Notes under the pieces: model-generated
Databases searched by the model: none
The model's input: only the letters and a program-made list of their open reading frames with translations
What the model was told of the DNA's origin: nothing
DNA from: an uncultured Muribaculaceae bacterium
Lineage (GTDB): Bacteria; Bacteroidota; Bacteroidia; Bacteroidales; Muribaculaceae
Direction: 5' to 3'
NCBI GenBank assembly: GCA_910586895.1
Contig: CAJUIW010000016.1
Span: forward strand, 1 to 43,243
DNA: 43,243 nt
Shown here: positions 32,366 through 40,415 of the stretch, in pieces
Layout of the letters: each line of letters opens with the position of its first letter
Numbering within the stretch: position 1 is the first letter of the stretch
Translations under genes and position numbers: made by a program

Positions 32366-33529
32366 TCAGAGGTGGGGGATGGCGACGCGGGTGAGTATGC
32401 CCTGGCATGCGGCTATCGCTACGCCATAGTTGGTGACGGGAATCCCGGCTGCTGAGATGATGCCGATACGGTTCATGACATGGGCGCGGGTGAACATGCA
32501 GGCTCCGCAGTGGATCACTATATCGTAGCTGCCGAGTGTGTCGGGCATCGTTTTGCCATAGGCCCAGTCAATATGTATCTGCTCGCCAAGGGCCTTGCGC
32601 AGCATGCGGGGGAGCTTGACCGTGCCGATATCTTCCCCGTCAGGCACATGTGAGCAGGCTTGTGCTATAAGTATGCGGGCTTCTTTCCCTTTGAGAGCCA
32701 TAAGCGCCTGTGCGCCGCTTACGCACTTCGCAATATCGCATTTATGGTGGGCCATAAGGATGGAGAACGATGTCAGCGGGACGTGCTGAGGCGTCAGTGC
32801 ATTGACTTGGCCGAAAACCTGCGAATCGGTTATCACAAGGTCAGGCGTTGCTGTCAGGGTGTCATAAATTGAAGCATATCGCTCCGGTGTTGTGCAGAGG
32901 GCATTTGCCCCGGCGTCAAGCAGGGCGCGTATCACCAGTTGCTGAGGGAGTATCAGACGGTCCTTCGGAGCCTCGCTATCCTGAGGCATGACGAGTACAA
33001 CGGTGTCGCCGCTCTTCACCAATCCACCCAGCAGTGGTGGAGGAGGCGTTGTGGCCGACAACCGGCCGGCAATAAGCGCTATAAGCTTGTCAATCCCTGT
33101 CTTTTCCGATGGAGTAATGGCCGTACGAATCTCCGCTTCGGCTGTATCGCTGCGATCTAAGTCAGTTTTTGTAGCTACACGTATAAGGCTGATATGGCGC
33201 TCTTCGGCCGTCTGGACTATACGGGCCTCAACATCACGGTTGAATCCCACGGTAAGCAGTATCAGATCCGCTTCTTCAAGTGATTTGTATGCAAGGGTTA
33301 CACGCTCTTTGCCGAGCTTGCTGTCGGAGTCGTCAGCTCCCGGCGTGTCGATAATGCGACATGGGCCTGCGCCCGGGATTTCCATCAGGAAGCGCGAGGG
33401 GTCAGTGGTGGTGCCGGCCACATCCGACACAAGGGCGCTCCGGTGGCCGGTCAGGGCGTTGACAAGCGACGATTTCCCGCTGTTGCAAGCTCCTGCCACT
33501 ACTATATTGTGGCGTGTAAGATTGTTCAT
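32366..33529 (-). CDS. hydF: [FeFe] hydrogenase maturation GTPase HydF
   Basis: HydF is the scaffold on which the di-iron subcluster is assembled before transfer to HydA. From the ATG at 33529 it has 387 residues: a GTPase domain with GACNSGKSS (P-loop) and DTPGADDSD (G3), a dimerisation domain, and a C-terminal cluster-binding domain with the CSH (CxH) and HCGAC (HCxxC) ligands of the 4Fe-4S centre. The frame is open 21 codons further upstream, but that overlaps the hydG end and does not resemble the family. It follows hydG by 17 bases and is the last gene of the hyd operon. Confidence 0.94.
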   Translation of the reverse strand: MNNLTRHNIVVAGACNSGKSSLVNALTGHRSALVSDVAGTTTDPSRFLMEIPGAGPCRIIDTPGADDSDSKLGKERVTLAYKSLEEADLILLTVGFNRDVEARIVQTAEERHISLIRVATKTDLDRSDTAEAEIRTAITPSEKTGIDKLIALIAGRLSATTPPPPLLGGLVKSGDTVVLVMPQDSEAPKDRLILPQQLVIRALLDAGANALCTTPERYASIYDTLTATPDLVITDSQVFGQVNALTPQHVPLTSFSILMAHHKCDIAKCVSGAQALMALKGKEARILIAQACSHVPDGEDIGTVKLPRMLRKALGEQIHIDWAYGKTMPDTLGSYDIVIHCGACMFTRAHVMNRIGIISAAGIPVTNYGVAIAACQGILTRVAIPHL

Positions 33530-33546
33530 TGTGATAGTAGGGTGGG

Positions 33547-34959
33547 TTAAAAGAATAGGTCGCGCTGGCCGGAATTGATTCGGGTGAGCCACTCGGCTGT
33601 ACGTTCTTTCATCGGTCCGTCAGGCATCTGGGCTAATTTGCGTGCAATCAGGGCAAATCCTTTCCGGCGTGTTGACTCTCCGGCATAATCATTGAGAAAC
33701 TCGTTGAGCGTCAGCAGCGCGTTCGGATCGCAGAAACTTCCTATACCATGGCTTTTCACCTCGGTCATGAATTTCTCCCCTGTCCGGCCGTGGCGGTAGC
33801 ATGCGGTGCAGAAGCTCGGGGTATGGTCAGTGTCGATAAGCCAGTCAACAACCTCGGCCAGCGAGCGGCGGTCGCTAATGTCAAATTGGGCCGTCTCTTC
33901 ATCCTCTTCCGTATAGCCACCTACGCTTGTGCGTGAGCCTCCTGATATCTGTGATATGCCGAGTTCGAGCAGCCGTGCACGCATTGATGCGCTTTCACGT
34001 GTGGATATTATCATACCGGTGTAGGGGAGCGATATGCGTATCAGTGCCACGATACGCTCGAAGAGCGTGTTGGAAAGAGCGTCGGGGTAATCGGCGGTAT
34101 CAATATCGTCGGCCGGGCATATACGGGGCACGCTCACCGTGTGCGGGCCTACTCCGTAAGTGGCTTCAAGATGCTCGGCGTGCATAAGCAGTCCGGCCAG
34201 TTCATAGCGGTAGTTGTTGAGCCCGAATAGCACTCCTATGCCTACATCTTCTATACCCCCCTGCATGGCGCGGTCCATGGCCTCGGTATGCCAGTTGTAG
34301 TCGCTTTTGGGGCCTGTGGGGTGTAGGCGTTCGTACTCCGATCGGCGGTATGTTTCCTGAAAAAGGATGTATGTCCCTATCCGGGCTTCATTCAGGCGGC
34401 GGTAGTCATCAACGGTGGTGGCGGCAATGTTGACATTGGCGCGGCGTATCTGCCCGTTGCGGTGACGGGTTGTATAGATGGTATCCAGCGATTCAAGCAG
34501 ATAGTCAAGAGGGGCATATAGCGGATGCTCGCCAAGCTCCACGGCCAGCCTCTTGTGCCCCATGTCCTGAAGGGCTATGACCTCGGCCCGTATCTCTTCC
34601 TGAGTGAGCTTCTTGCGCGGAATGGATCTGTTTTTGGCATGATAGGGGCAGTAAAGGCATCCATTCACACAGTAGTTGGACAGATATAGAGGCGCGAAGA
34701 GCACTATGCGGCGTCCATAGAAACGATGCTTCAGGTCACGTGCCGTCTCGAATACGCGGTTCCATACTTTGGCATCGTCCGAAGCCAGAAGCACCGATGC
34801 CTGCCGGTGGTCGAGGCCCCGGCCTTCGGCTGCCTGGCGAAGAATCTGTTCGATAACTTCCGGCTTGCGGGCATCAGAGTCAGCGGCCGAAAGAGTGTCA
34901 AGGATTTCGTTATGATTTATGAACTCACCGGCGTGAGTACCTTTTATGTTGTAGTCCAT
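33547..34959 (-). CDS. hydG: [FeFe] hydrogenase maturase HydG (radical SAM tyrosine lyase)
   Basis: HydG cleaves tyrosine to supply CO and cyanide ligands for the H-cluster. The 470-residue protein has the radical SAM motif CVNGCLYC near residue 95, and the C-terminal auxiliary-cluster cysteines in SFCTACYRHGRTGEKF and GSFCDPNA (CxxC plus a later C). The tyrosine-lyase body includes ISGGSRTSVGGY. All catalytic cysteines are present and the length is normal. It lies between hydE (35 bases) and hydF (17 bases) in the operon. Confidence 0.96.
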   Translation of the reverse strand: MDYNIKGTHAGEFINHNEILDTLSAADSDARKPEVIEQILRQAAEGRGLDHRQASVLLASDDAKVWNRVFETARDLKHRFYGRRIVLFAPLYLSNYCVNGCLYCPYHAKNRSIPRKKLTQEEIRAEVIALQDMGHKRLAVELGEHPLYAPLDYLLESLDTIYTTRHRNGQIRRANVNIAATTVDDYRRLNEARIGTYILFQETYRRSEYERLHPTGPKSDYNWHTEAMDRAMQGGIEDVGIGVLFGLNNYRYELAGLLMHAEHLEATYGVGPHTVSVPRICPADDIDTADYPDALSNTLFERIVALIRISLPYTGMIISTRESASMRARLLELGISQISGGSRTSVGGYTEEDEETAQFDISDRRSLAEVVDWLIDTDHTPSFCTACYRHGRTGEKFMTEVKSHGIGSFCDPNALLTLNEFLNDYAGESTRRKGFALIARKLAQMPDGPMKERTAEWLTRINSGQRDLFF

Positions 34960-34994
34960 TTTATCACTCTGATATTAGTTGGTGGAGAGAGGCG

Positions 34995-35933
34995 TCAATA
35001 CAGATGGTACAGCTCCCGTGCCTCTGGAGGCGTAAACTTTGGCATCACCACATTGGCACCCCCGCACAGTGCTTTTTGCTGCGCGTCGGGTCCTCCTAAC
35101 GTGGCAAGAGCTGTGGTGGCGGGGATATCGGCATCGGGGTTCATAAGCCGCAGTATAGCCACACAGCGCAAAGTGAGGCCTACATCGCCGGCCTTATGAT
35201 CGGCAAACGGTGTGTTGGCGGCAGGAATGAATGGACCTATCCCTATCATGCCCGGATTCAGTAGCTGTATGAAGCGCAGATCCTCTATTATGTGCGATAG
35301 CTGTTGCCCCGGGGAGCCTACCAGAAAACCGGTGCCCACACGGTAGCCGAGCGCCGTGAGGTCCTCAAGACACCGCAGGCGGTTCTCGCGGTTCATTGCC
35401 GCCGGATGCAGAGAGCGGTAGTGGGCGGGATTATAGGTTTCGTGCCGGAGCAGATAGCGGTCAGCCCCTGCTTCGCGCCATGTGCGGTAGATGTCATACG
35501 GGCGTTCGCCAAGAGAGAGCGTCACTGCAGCATCAGGCATTGTACTTTTCAACTCACGGACAACGTCGGTCACCATCGTGTCAGTCACTGCCGGATTCTC
35601 ACCCCCTTGAAGAACGAAGGTGCGCATCCCCTGGGAATACGCGTATTTTGCCGCCGCTACAATCTCATTATGGCTGAGCGTGTAGCGTTCAAGCGTACGG
35701 TTTGCGGCACGGATGCCGCAGTACAGGCAGTTGTTGAGGCAGCGGTTTGTAATCTCTATAAGTCCGCGTTGCTTTGTATGGCTACCTTTGCGGGCTATAC
35801 GTACCTGATGGGCCGCGGCAGAAAGCTCTTCCGTGGCGTCAGGATCCGACAATAGTCCGGCAATGACCGGATCAGGCGCGTCAGCAGTGGTCAGCAGCAG
35901 ATCAATATGTGAGTTTCTGCTTTGCAAGCTCAC
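34995..35933 (-). CDS. hydE: [FeFe] hydrogenase maturase HydE (radical SAM)
   Basis: HydE is a radical SAM enzyme that works with HydG and HydF to build the di-iron subcluster. The motif CLNNCLYCGIR is complete; FVLQGGENP and LGERPYDIYRTWREAGAD belong to the family core. The start is unusual: no ATG is available. A GTG at 35933 (312 residues) or a TTG at 35927 lies within the end of hydA in another frame, and a GTG at 35993 is further in. Overlap with hydA suggests translational coupling. Confidence 0.9.
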   Translation of the reverse strand: MSLQSRNSHIDLLLTTADAPDPVIAGLLSDPDATEELSAAAHQVRIARKGSHTKQRGLIEITNRCLNNCLYCGIRAANRTLERYTLSHNEIVAAAKYAYSQGMRTFVLQGGENPAVTDTMVTDVVRELKSTMPDAAVTLSLGERPYDIYRTWREAGADRYLLRHETYNPAHYRSLHPAAMNRENRLRCLEDLTALGYRVGTGFLVGSPGQQLSHIIEDLRFIQLLNPGMIGIGPFIPAANTPFADHKAGDVGLTLRCVAILRLMNPDADIPATTALATLGGPDAQQKALCGGANVVMPKFTPPEARELYHLY

Positions 35934-37362
35934 GGTCAAACTGGCGTTTCGGAACGTTGAAATTATGCGAACTTGGACCGGTAATGCAACCACCCTCGCA
36001 AGCCATCACTTCAATGAAGCCGGCTGGAGCCTTGCCTGTGCGTGAGAATCCGTTGAGAAGCGCTATATTCTTTTTGTCGAGGTTTGATACCTGAAGAATC
36101 TTGAGTTTCTCGGTATCGAGCTTAAGATAATCCTTCACGGCACCCGCAACACCTCCGGCTGCACCAAATCCATGGGCCTGACGCACGCTTGCCTCGCGCG
36201 GGGTGTGTGACTCTACCTGTGCAAAGTCAATTTCGTAAGCGTCAAATATTGATGCGATTTCCTCGAAAGTCATCACATAGTCAACATTCGGGTCATGGCG
36301 TCCCTCCTTGCGCTTGGCTATGCACGGCCCTACGAATACAATCACGGCGTCAGGATGCTCGGCACGTACGCGTCGGGCGGTGAATACCATGGGTGAGGGA
36401 GTCTCCGATACATATTGCTTCATGGCGGGAACATGTTTCTTCACCAGCTCCATGTAGCTCGGGCAGCATGATGTGGTCATGAATGGCTGACCCTCTCCCA
36501 GGCGTTCCTGAAGTTCGGCGGCTTCATGCTCAACTGTGTCCATGGCACCCCGGGCCACTTCCACCACATCGCTGAATCCCACAGATTTGAATGCGCCGTA
36601 CACCTTGTCGCTCTCGGCTTCAAACTGAGCCAGGATACTCGGCGCCACTATAGCCACTACTTTCTTGCCTCGGCGTATGCTTTCAAGTACGTCGAATGAC
36701 TGCGATATTTCGAATATGGCTCCGAACGGGCATGCATTCATGCACTTGCCGCAATATATGCACTTGCTCTCGTCAATATGCTGAAGTCCTTCCTCGTCGC
36801 GTGATATGGCTTTCACCGGACATGCATCCTCGCAGGGCACAGGGATGTAGACCACTGCATGATAGGGACATGAGCGCTGGCATATACCGCAACTTATACA
36901 TGTGGAGTGGTTGATATGTGCTTTGGATGTCTCCGGGTCAATGAATATGGCGTCCTTGGGGCAGTTGTGCATGCATGAACGTGCAACGCACCCTTTACAC
37001 AGATTGGTAATCTCGTAATTGATGTGTACGCATGACGAGCAGGGCTCGTGGATGACGCACATGATGTTGTCCTTCACCTTAGGATTGTCAAGGCGATCAA
37101 GCGCACGGGTGGCGTAAGTGGACAGTGTGGTGAGTTCGTCCGTTTCATCGGTCATGTCAAGGCCCAGTAGCGGAAATGATTTGTAGCGCCAGATGGCTCG
37201 TTCCTTGTGTACGCAGCATCGTCCGAACTTGGCGTCACGTTTGGGCGACAGACGGTAAGGCAGGCGGTCAATCTCTTCTATCAGTTTGCCATCTTTCCAC
37301 AGCTTTACAAGTTCCGCCAGCAGCTGGTGGCGGACAATCATAATATTGTTCTTTACAGCCAT
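35902..37362 (-). CDS. hydA: [FeFe] hydrogenase, group B type
   Basis: The 486-residue enzyme reduces protons to H2 (or the reverse), probably with ferredoxin. The N-terminal half has cysteine clusters for several 4Fe-4S centres: CSSCVHINYEITNLCKGC, CISCGICQRSCP, a nearby CEDACPVKAI, and CIYCGKCMNACP. The H-cluster motifs are all there: L1 TTSCCPSYM (tyrosine in place of the usual tryptophan), L2 VGPCIAKRK and L3 EVMACEGGCITG. TSCCP with GPCIAK fits the group B (monomeric) class rather than the electron-bifurcating class. No signal peptide, so it is cytoplasmic. It leads the hydA-E-G-F operon. Confidence 0.93.
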   Translation of the reverse strand: MAVKNNIMIVRHQLLAELVKLWKDGKLIEEIDRLPYRLSPKRDAKFGRCCVHKERAIWRYKSFPLLGLDMTDETDELTTLSTYATRALDRLDNPKVKDNIMCVIHEPCSSCVHINYEITNLCKGCVARSCMHNCPKDAIFIDPETSKAHINHSTCISCGICQRSCPYHAVVYIPVPCEDACPVKAISRDEEGLQHIDESKCIYCGKCMNACPFGAIFEISQSFDVLESIRRGKKVVAIVAPSILAQFEAESDKVYGAFKSVGFSDVVEVARGAMDTVEHEAAELQERLGEGQPFMTTSCCPSYMELVKKHVPAMKQYVSETPSPMVFTARRVRAEHPDAVIVFVGPCIAKRKEGRHDPNVDYVMTFEEIASIFDAYEIDFAQVESHTPREASVRQAHGFGAAGGVAGAVKDYLKLDTEKLKILQVSNLDKKNIALLNGFSRTGKAPAGFIEVMACEGGCITGPSSHNFNVPKRQFDRELAKQKLTY

Positions 37363-37435
37363 ATAAGCATATATTATGCTCTCAGGGAGCTAAATGTTAA
37401 TCGGTATGAATGATGAATGTATTGTAAATCAAGGT

Positions 37436-37467
37436 CAAAGATACGAATAATCCACTATGTATACAAA
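37436..37467 (-). promoter_or_regulatory. hydAEGF operon promoter
   Basis: On the minus strand TTTG (37464-37467), 20 bases and TATCTTTG (37436-37443) match the consensus exactly. The start near 37430 leaves a leader of about 68 bases before hydA. Confidence 0.78.
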
Positions 37468-37484
37468 TGTGTGGGAATAATAGA

Positions 37485-38000
37485 TTATAAATCAGCGGTG
37501 TACGCTTCGAGGGCGAGCAGCGCGGATTTCGCATTCAATCCCCCGGCATAGCCTGTCAGCGATCCGCTGCGCCCTATCACCCTATGGCACGGTATGATGA
37601 TGGATATCATATTGTCACCTATGGCAGAGGCTACCGCCCTTACGCTTTGGGGTGCGTTGATTCGCATGGCAGTCTCAGCGTATGTCGTGGTACGGCCATA
37701 ACCTATTCCTGCCAAAGCATGCCATACATCTTTCCGGAATTCCGTGCCTACGGGCAGAAGAGGAAGGTCAAATTCTCGTCGCTGTCCGTTGAAGTATTCG
37801 TTGAGCTGGGTTACCGTACGTTCGGTAATAGCAGTATTCCGGTTTATGAACCGGGCGTTAAGTGTCCTGGAGAGTTTGTCTTTATTTCGAAGATGCCGCT
37901 TGCTCTCGGCCCAGTCGGCCATGCAGATCTGCCCGCAGTAGTCGCCGATGATCATCGTACCTGCAGGTGATTCGTATTGTTGGAAGCTGATGTGGTCCAT
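37485..38000 (-). CDS. ogt: Methylated-DNA-protein-cysteine methyltransferase
   Basis: Ogt/MGMT proteins remove alkyl groups from O6-alkylguanine by irreversible transfer to their own cysteine. The 171-residue protein shows the active-site block IIPCHRVIGRSGSLTGYAGG, with cysteine in PCHR, and the upstream FRKDVWHALAGIGYGRTTTY helix-turn-helix region that binds DNA. The N-terminal part is the usual poorly conserved domain. It lies 11 bases after crcB on the same strand and may be co-transcribed with it. The Ogt versus Ada C-domain distinction rests on length; no AraC domain is fused. Confidence 0.93.
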   Translation of the reverse strand: MDHISFQQYESPAGTMIIGDYCGQICMADWAESKRHLRNKDKLSRTLNARFINRNTAITERTVTQLNEYFNGQRREFDLPLLPVGTEFRKDVWHALAGIGYGRTTTYAETAMRINAPQSVRAVASAIGDNMISIIIPCHRVIGRSGSLTGYAGGLNAKSALLALEAYTADL

Positions 38001-38011
38001 AGACTGATTTT

Positions 38012-38398
38012 TTATAACACGCGGGTAATGTAATATGCAAGGTACAGCATCAGGAAGCCGGCAACGACGCTTGACAGAATGTACAAAAGTGCAGTAAGAT
38101 GTCCCGATCCGGTAAACAGCAGGTAGTTTTCATTCATGAATGTGGAGAATGTGGTGAAGCCTCCGCATACTCCTACCGTAAGAAACAGACGCATCTCTGC
38201 ACTGAGCTGATATCCGCGGTCGATAAAACCGAATATCAGTCCTATGATCAGGCATCCGAGTACGTTGACTATGAATGTACCCCATGGGAACGTGCAGTTG
38301 CATACTGACTGTACGGCACGGCTTACGGCATATCGGGCCATTCCTCCCAGGCAACTTCCCGCGCCCACTATCATAAGGTTGGTTATCAATGGATTCAT
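38012..38398 (-). CDS. crcB: Fluoride-specific channel CrcB/Fluc
   Basis: Fluc channels form dual-topology dimers that export fluoride. The 128-residue protein has four membrane segments; GTFIVNVLGCLIIG has the central asparagine and glycine of the family, and GVCGGFTTFSTFMNE has the conserved GGxTTFSTF phenylalanine box. Four bases separate it from the LuxR-type gene before it, and 11 from the alkyltransferase gene after it. No fluoride riboswitch is recognisable in the short leader, so control may come through the LuxR-type gene's promoter. Confidence 0.94.
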   Translation of the reverse strand: MNPLITNLMIVGAGSCLGGMARYAVSRAVQSVCNCTFPWGTFIVNVLGCLIIGLIFGFIDRGYQLSAEMRLFLTVGVCGGFTTFSTFMNENYLLFTGSGHLTALLYILSSVVAGFLMLYLAYYITRVL

Positions 38399-38402
38399 TG
38401 CG

Positions 38403-39182
38403 CTATAATAATTTCATTTCCATGGCTGCTTTCACAGCTTCCAGTGAGTTGCCTACGCTGAGTTTCTCAAGAATATTCTGACGATGGCGGTTGACGGTAT
38501 GTATGCTGATGTCCAGCTCGCAGGCGATGTTCTTGCTTGCATATCCCTCGCGGATAAGTGACAGGATCTGTTTTTCGCGTTCGGTGAGGATATGTTTCCG
38601 CTTGCCGGACAGGCAGATGTCGGTGTATGTACCGGTGCGTTCGTCTATAATTTTAGGTTGGATGCCGTTGATTGGCTCCTGTGAGGATGGAAGCGAGTAT
38701 GTGCATAGTATAAGCCATATCTTTCCGGCTGGGGATGTACGCAGAATCCTGGTGCTGTTGAATATACTGATGTATTTGCCTTCATGATCCTTGATGCGTA
38801 TTATACATGTGGCTTTATGGTGCGGTTTGTCATCTGGCGGAAGAGAGTCGATGAATTTGAAAAATTCATATTCAAGCATCCTCTTCTCCACTAAGTCCAC
38901 TGGATGCATGCGCTGATAGATATCGTCCTCGTCACTTGTATTGGCTGTGATGAAATATGTTGAAGTCCCGGCCTCGTTTATACCTATCAGGCGGGTGAGT
39001 GTACCGCCGGATATATAGCATTTGTCGGCCGACGCATCGGTTATTATCATGCAGCCGTCTGTTACTGATACAGAATCGGTGATACGCCGTATGCAGTCCT
39101 GCAATATTGTGTTGTCAAGCTGCTCGGCTCCAAGATTCTGCGATGCGTATATGCTGTTTAGCTCTTTGCGTAATACATCCAT
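38403..39182 (-). CDS. LuxR-type transcriptional regulator with an N-terminal sensor-like domain
   Basis: The 259-residue protein ends in a LuxR-type HTH: ILTEREKQILSLIREGYASK, NIACELDISIHTVNRHRQNI and LEKLSVGNSLEAVK, a full match to the four-helix output domain. The N-terminal 170 residues are not a receiver domain (no DD...D...K pattern); they look PAS-like, with strands around CMIITDASADKCYIS and ACIIRIKDHEGKYISIF-type segments. So it may sense a small molecule directly. It heads the operon LuxR-CrcB-alkyltransferase and is divergent from an acyltransferase that shares its promoter region. Confidence 0.86.
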   Translation of the reverse strand: MDVLRKELNSIYASQNLGAEQLDNTILQDCIRRITDSVSVTDGCMIITDASADKCYISGGTLTRLIGINEAGTSTYFITANTSDEDDIYQRMHPVDLVEKRMLEYEFFKFIDSLPPDDKPHHKATCIIRIKDHEGKYISIFNSTRILRTSPAGKIWLILCTYSLPSSQEPINGIQPKIIDERTGTYTDICLSGKRKHILTEREKQILSLIREGYASKNIACELDISIHTVNRHRQNILEKLSVGNSLEAVKAAMEMKLL

Positions 39183-39204
39183 CGGATATGGTTATTATTC
39201 AGTA

Positions 39205-39243
39205 TTTCAGTTGTGACGGTTGGGCTTTACCTTTGCAAAAGTA
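39205..39243. promoter_or_regulatory. Symmetrical divergent promoter
   Basis: Two -7 boxes abut back to back: TACCTTTG on the plus strand (39228-39235) and TACTTTTG on the minus strand (39236-39243), together forming a near-perfect palindrome (TTTACCTTTGCAAAAGTAAA). The plus side has a TTTC -33 (39205-39208) at 19 bases; the minus side has only an ATTG at 22 bases. They would drive the acyltransferase gene (plus) and the LuxR-type operon (minus). Confidence 0.65.
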
Positions 39244-39272
39244 AACAAAATAATATGTTATAGTGCAATATT

Positions 39273-40328
39273 ATGGTAAAGAGAATCACATTTCTTGATT
39301 ACATGCGTGTCATGGCATGTTTCATGGTTATTATGGTGCATTCATGCGAGTTCTTCTTTATAGACGGAGCCGGAATAGGAATACGTTCGCTCAATGACGG
39401 ATTCTGGGTAAGTGTGATAGACAGTGCTTTCCGATGTTCGGTACCGCTGTTTGTCATGATTTCAGCCTATCTGCTTGTTCCGGTCAAGGGTGATACAATC
39501 CGTTTTTTCAAGCGCCGTTTCGCAAGGGTAGTGGTGCCATTTATTATATGGTCGGTGCTTTATGCCACACTTCCTGTGCTCTGGGGTGAAATGTCGGGAC
39601 AGGATGCGGCGTCAGCATTGTTGCGCCTTACATATAATTTCAATGATGCCAGCGGGCACATGTGGTTCGTGTATATGATAATCGGGATATATCTGGTAAT
39701 GCCGGTTATATCGCCCTGGCTTGAGCGGGTAGGGCGCCGCGGTGAGTTATGTTTTATTGCGCTATGGTTGCTGTCGACGTTTTTCCCATATATAAGGAAT
39801 TTCTGCGGAGATATTTATGGCGAATGCTACTGGAATGAATACAATATTCTTTGGTATTTTTCGGGATTCATCGGTTACGTAGTACTGGTCCACTATATAC
39901 GTCATTATCTCCAATGGTCAGCATCACGGCAGCTGTTGGTCGGGATACTTTGTTATGGCATAGGATATTTCATAACCGGATATATATGGTATAGCCGTAT
40001 AGGGACAGCTATGACTCTTCAGGAACTTGAACTCAGCTGGCGTTTCTGCACTCCCAATGTGGTGATGATGAGTTTTGGTGCGTTTGTCATTATACGTACG
40101 CTTTGCTTGAATCTGCGCGATTATAAGCCGGTGAAGGCTGTGTCGGAGCTAAGCTATGGCATATATTTGATGCATATTTTCGTGCTTTGCGCTGTCTATA
40201 AAACAGTTGAGGGAATGTGGTCAACACCTGTAACTATCCTGTCGGTCGGAGTGGCAACGTTTTTTATCTGTATTATCCTGTCAAAATTACTGTCTTATAT
40301 TCCGGGAAGCAGATACCTTATAGGATAG
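39273..40328 (+). CDS. Acyltransferase family 3 membrane protein (second)
   Basis: A 351-residue polytopic membrane protein of the same family as the one at 5112. It starts MVKRITFLDYMRVMACFMVI, with the conserved arginine, and VHSCEFFF supplies the histidine. SVPLFVMISAYLLVPVK and FKRRFARVVVPFIIWSVLY are the typical second and third helices with basic loops. About ten hydrophobic segments. It probably acylates a surface glycan or lipid; substrate unknown. It is transcribed from the shared divergent promoter, with a leader of roughly 30 bases. Confidence 0.87.
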   Translation: MVKRITFLDYMRVMACFMVIMVHSCEFFFIDGAGIGIRSLNDGFWVSVIDSAFRCSVPLFVMISAYLLVPVKGDTIRFFKRRFARVVVPFIIWSVLYATLPVLWGEMSGQDAASALLRLTYNFNDASGHMWFVYMIIGIYLVMPVISPWLERVGRRGELCFIALWLLSTFFPYIRNFCGDIYGECYWNEYNILWYFSGFIGYVVLVHYIRHYLQWSASRQLLVGILCYGIGYFITGYIWYSRIGTAMTLQELELSWRFCTPNVVMMSFGAFVIIRTLCLNLRDYKPVKAVSELSYGIYLMHIFVLCAVYKTVEGMWSTPVTILSVGVATFFICIILSKLLSYIPGSRYLIG

Positions 40329-40340
40329 TGGAGCGGAGTA

Positions 40341-40371
40341 TTTGTTATGTTGGTGAATCTCCGTAATTTTG
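40341..40371 (+). promoter_or_regulatory. EamA transporter promoter; decides the gene start
   Basis: TTTG (40341-40344), 19 bases and TAATTTTG (40364-40371) match the consensus. Transcription from near 40378 would exclude the upstream ATG at 40347 and leaves the ATG at 40416 as the first usable start. Confidence 0.7.
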
Positions 40372-40415
40372 CAGCGGCGACAGCGGTTGCCGCCACTGAC
40401 AAACAAATATTTTCT

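Noticed and set aside
38399..38402. Fluoride riboswitch before crcB
   Set aside because: Only 4 bases separate crcB from the upstream gene, and no riboswitch-like fold was seen before the LuxR-type gene.
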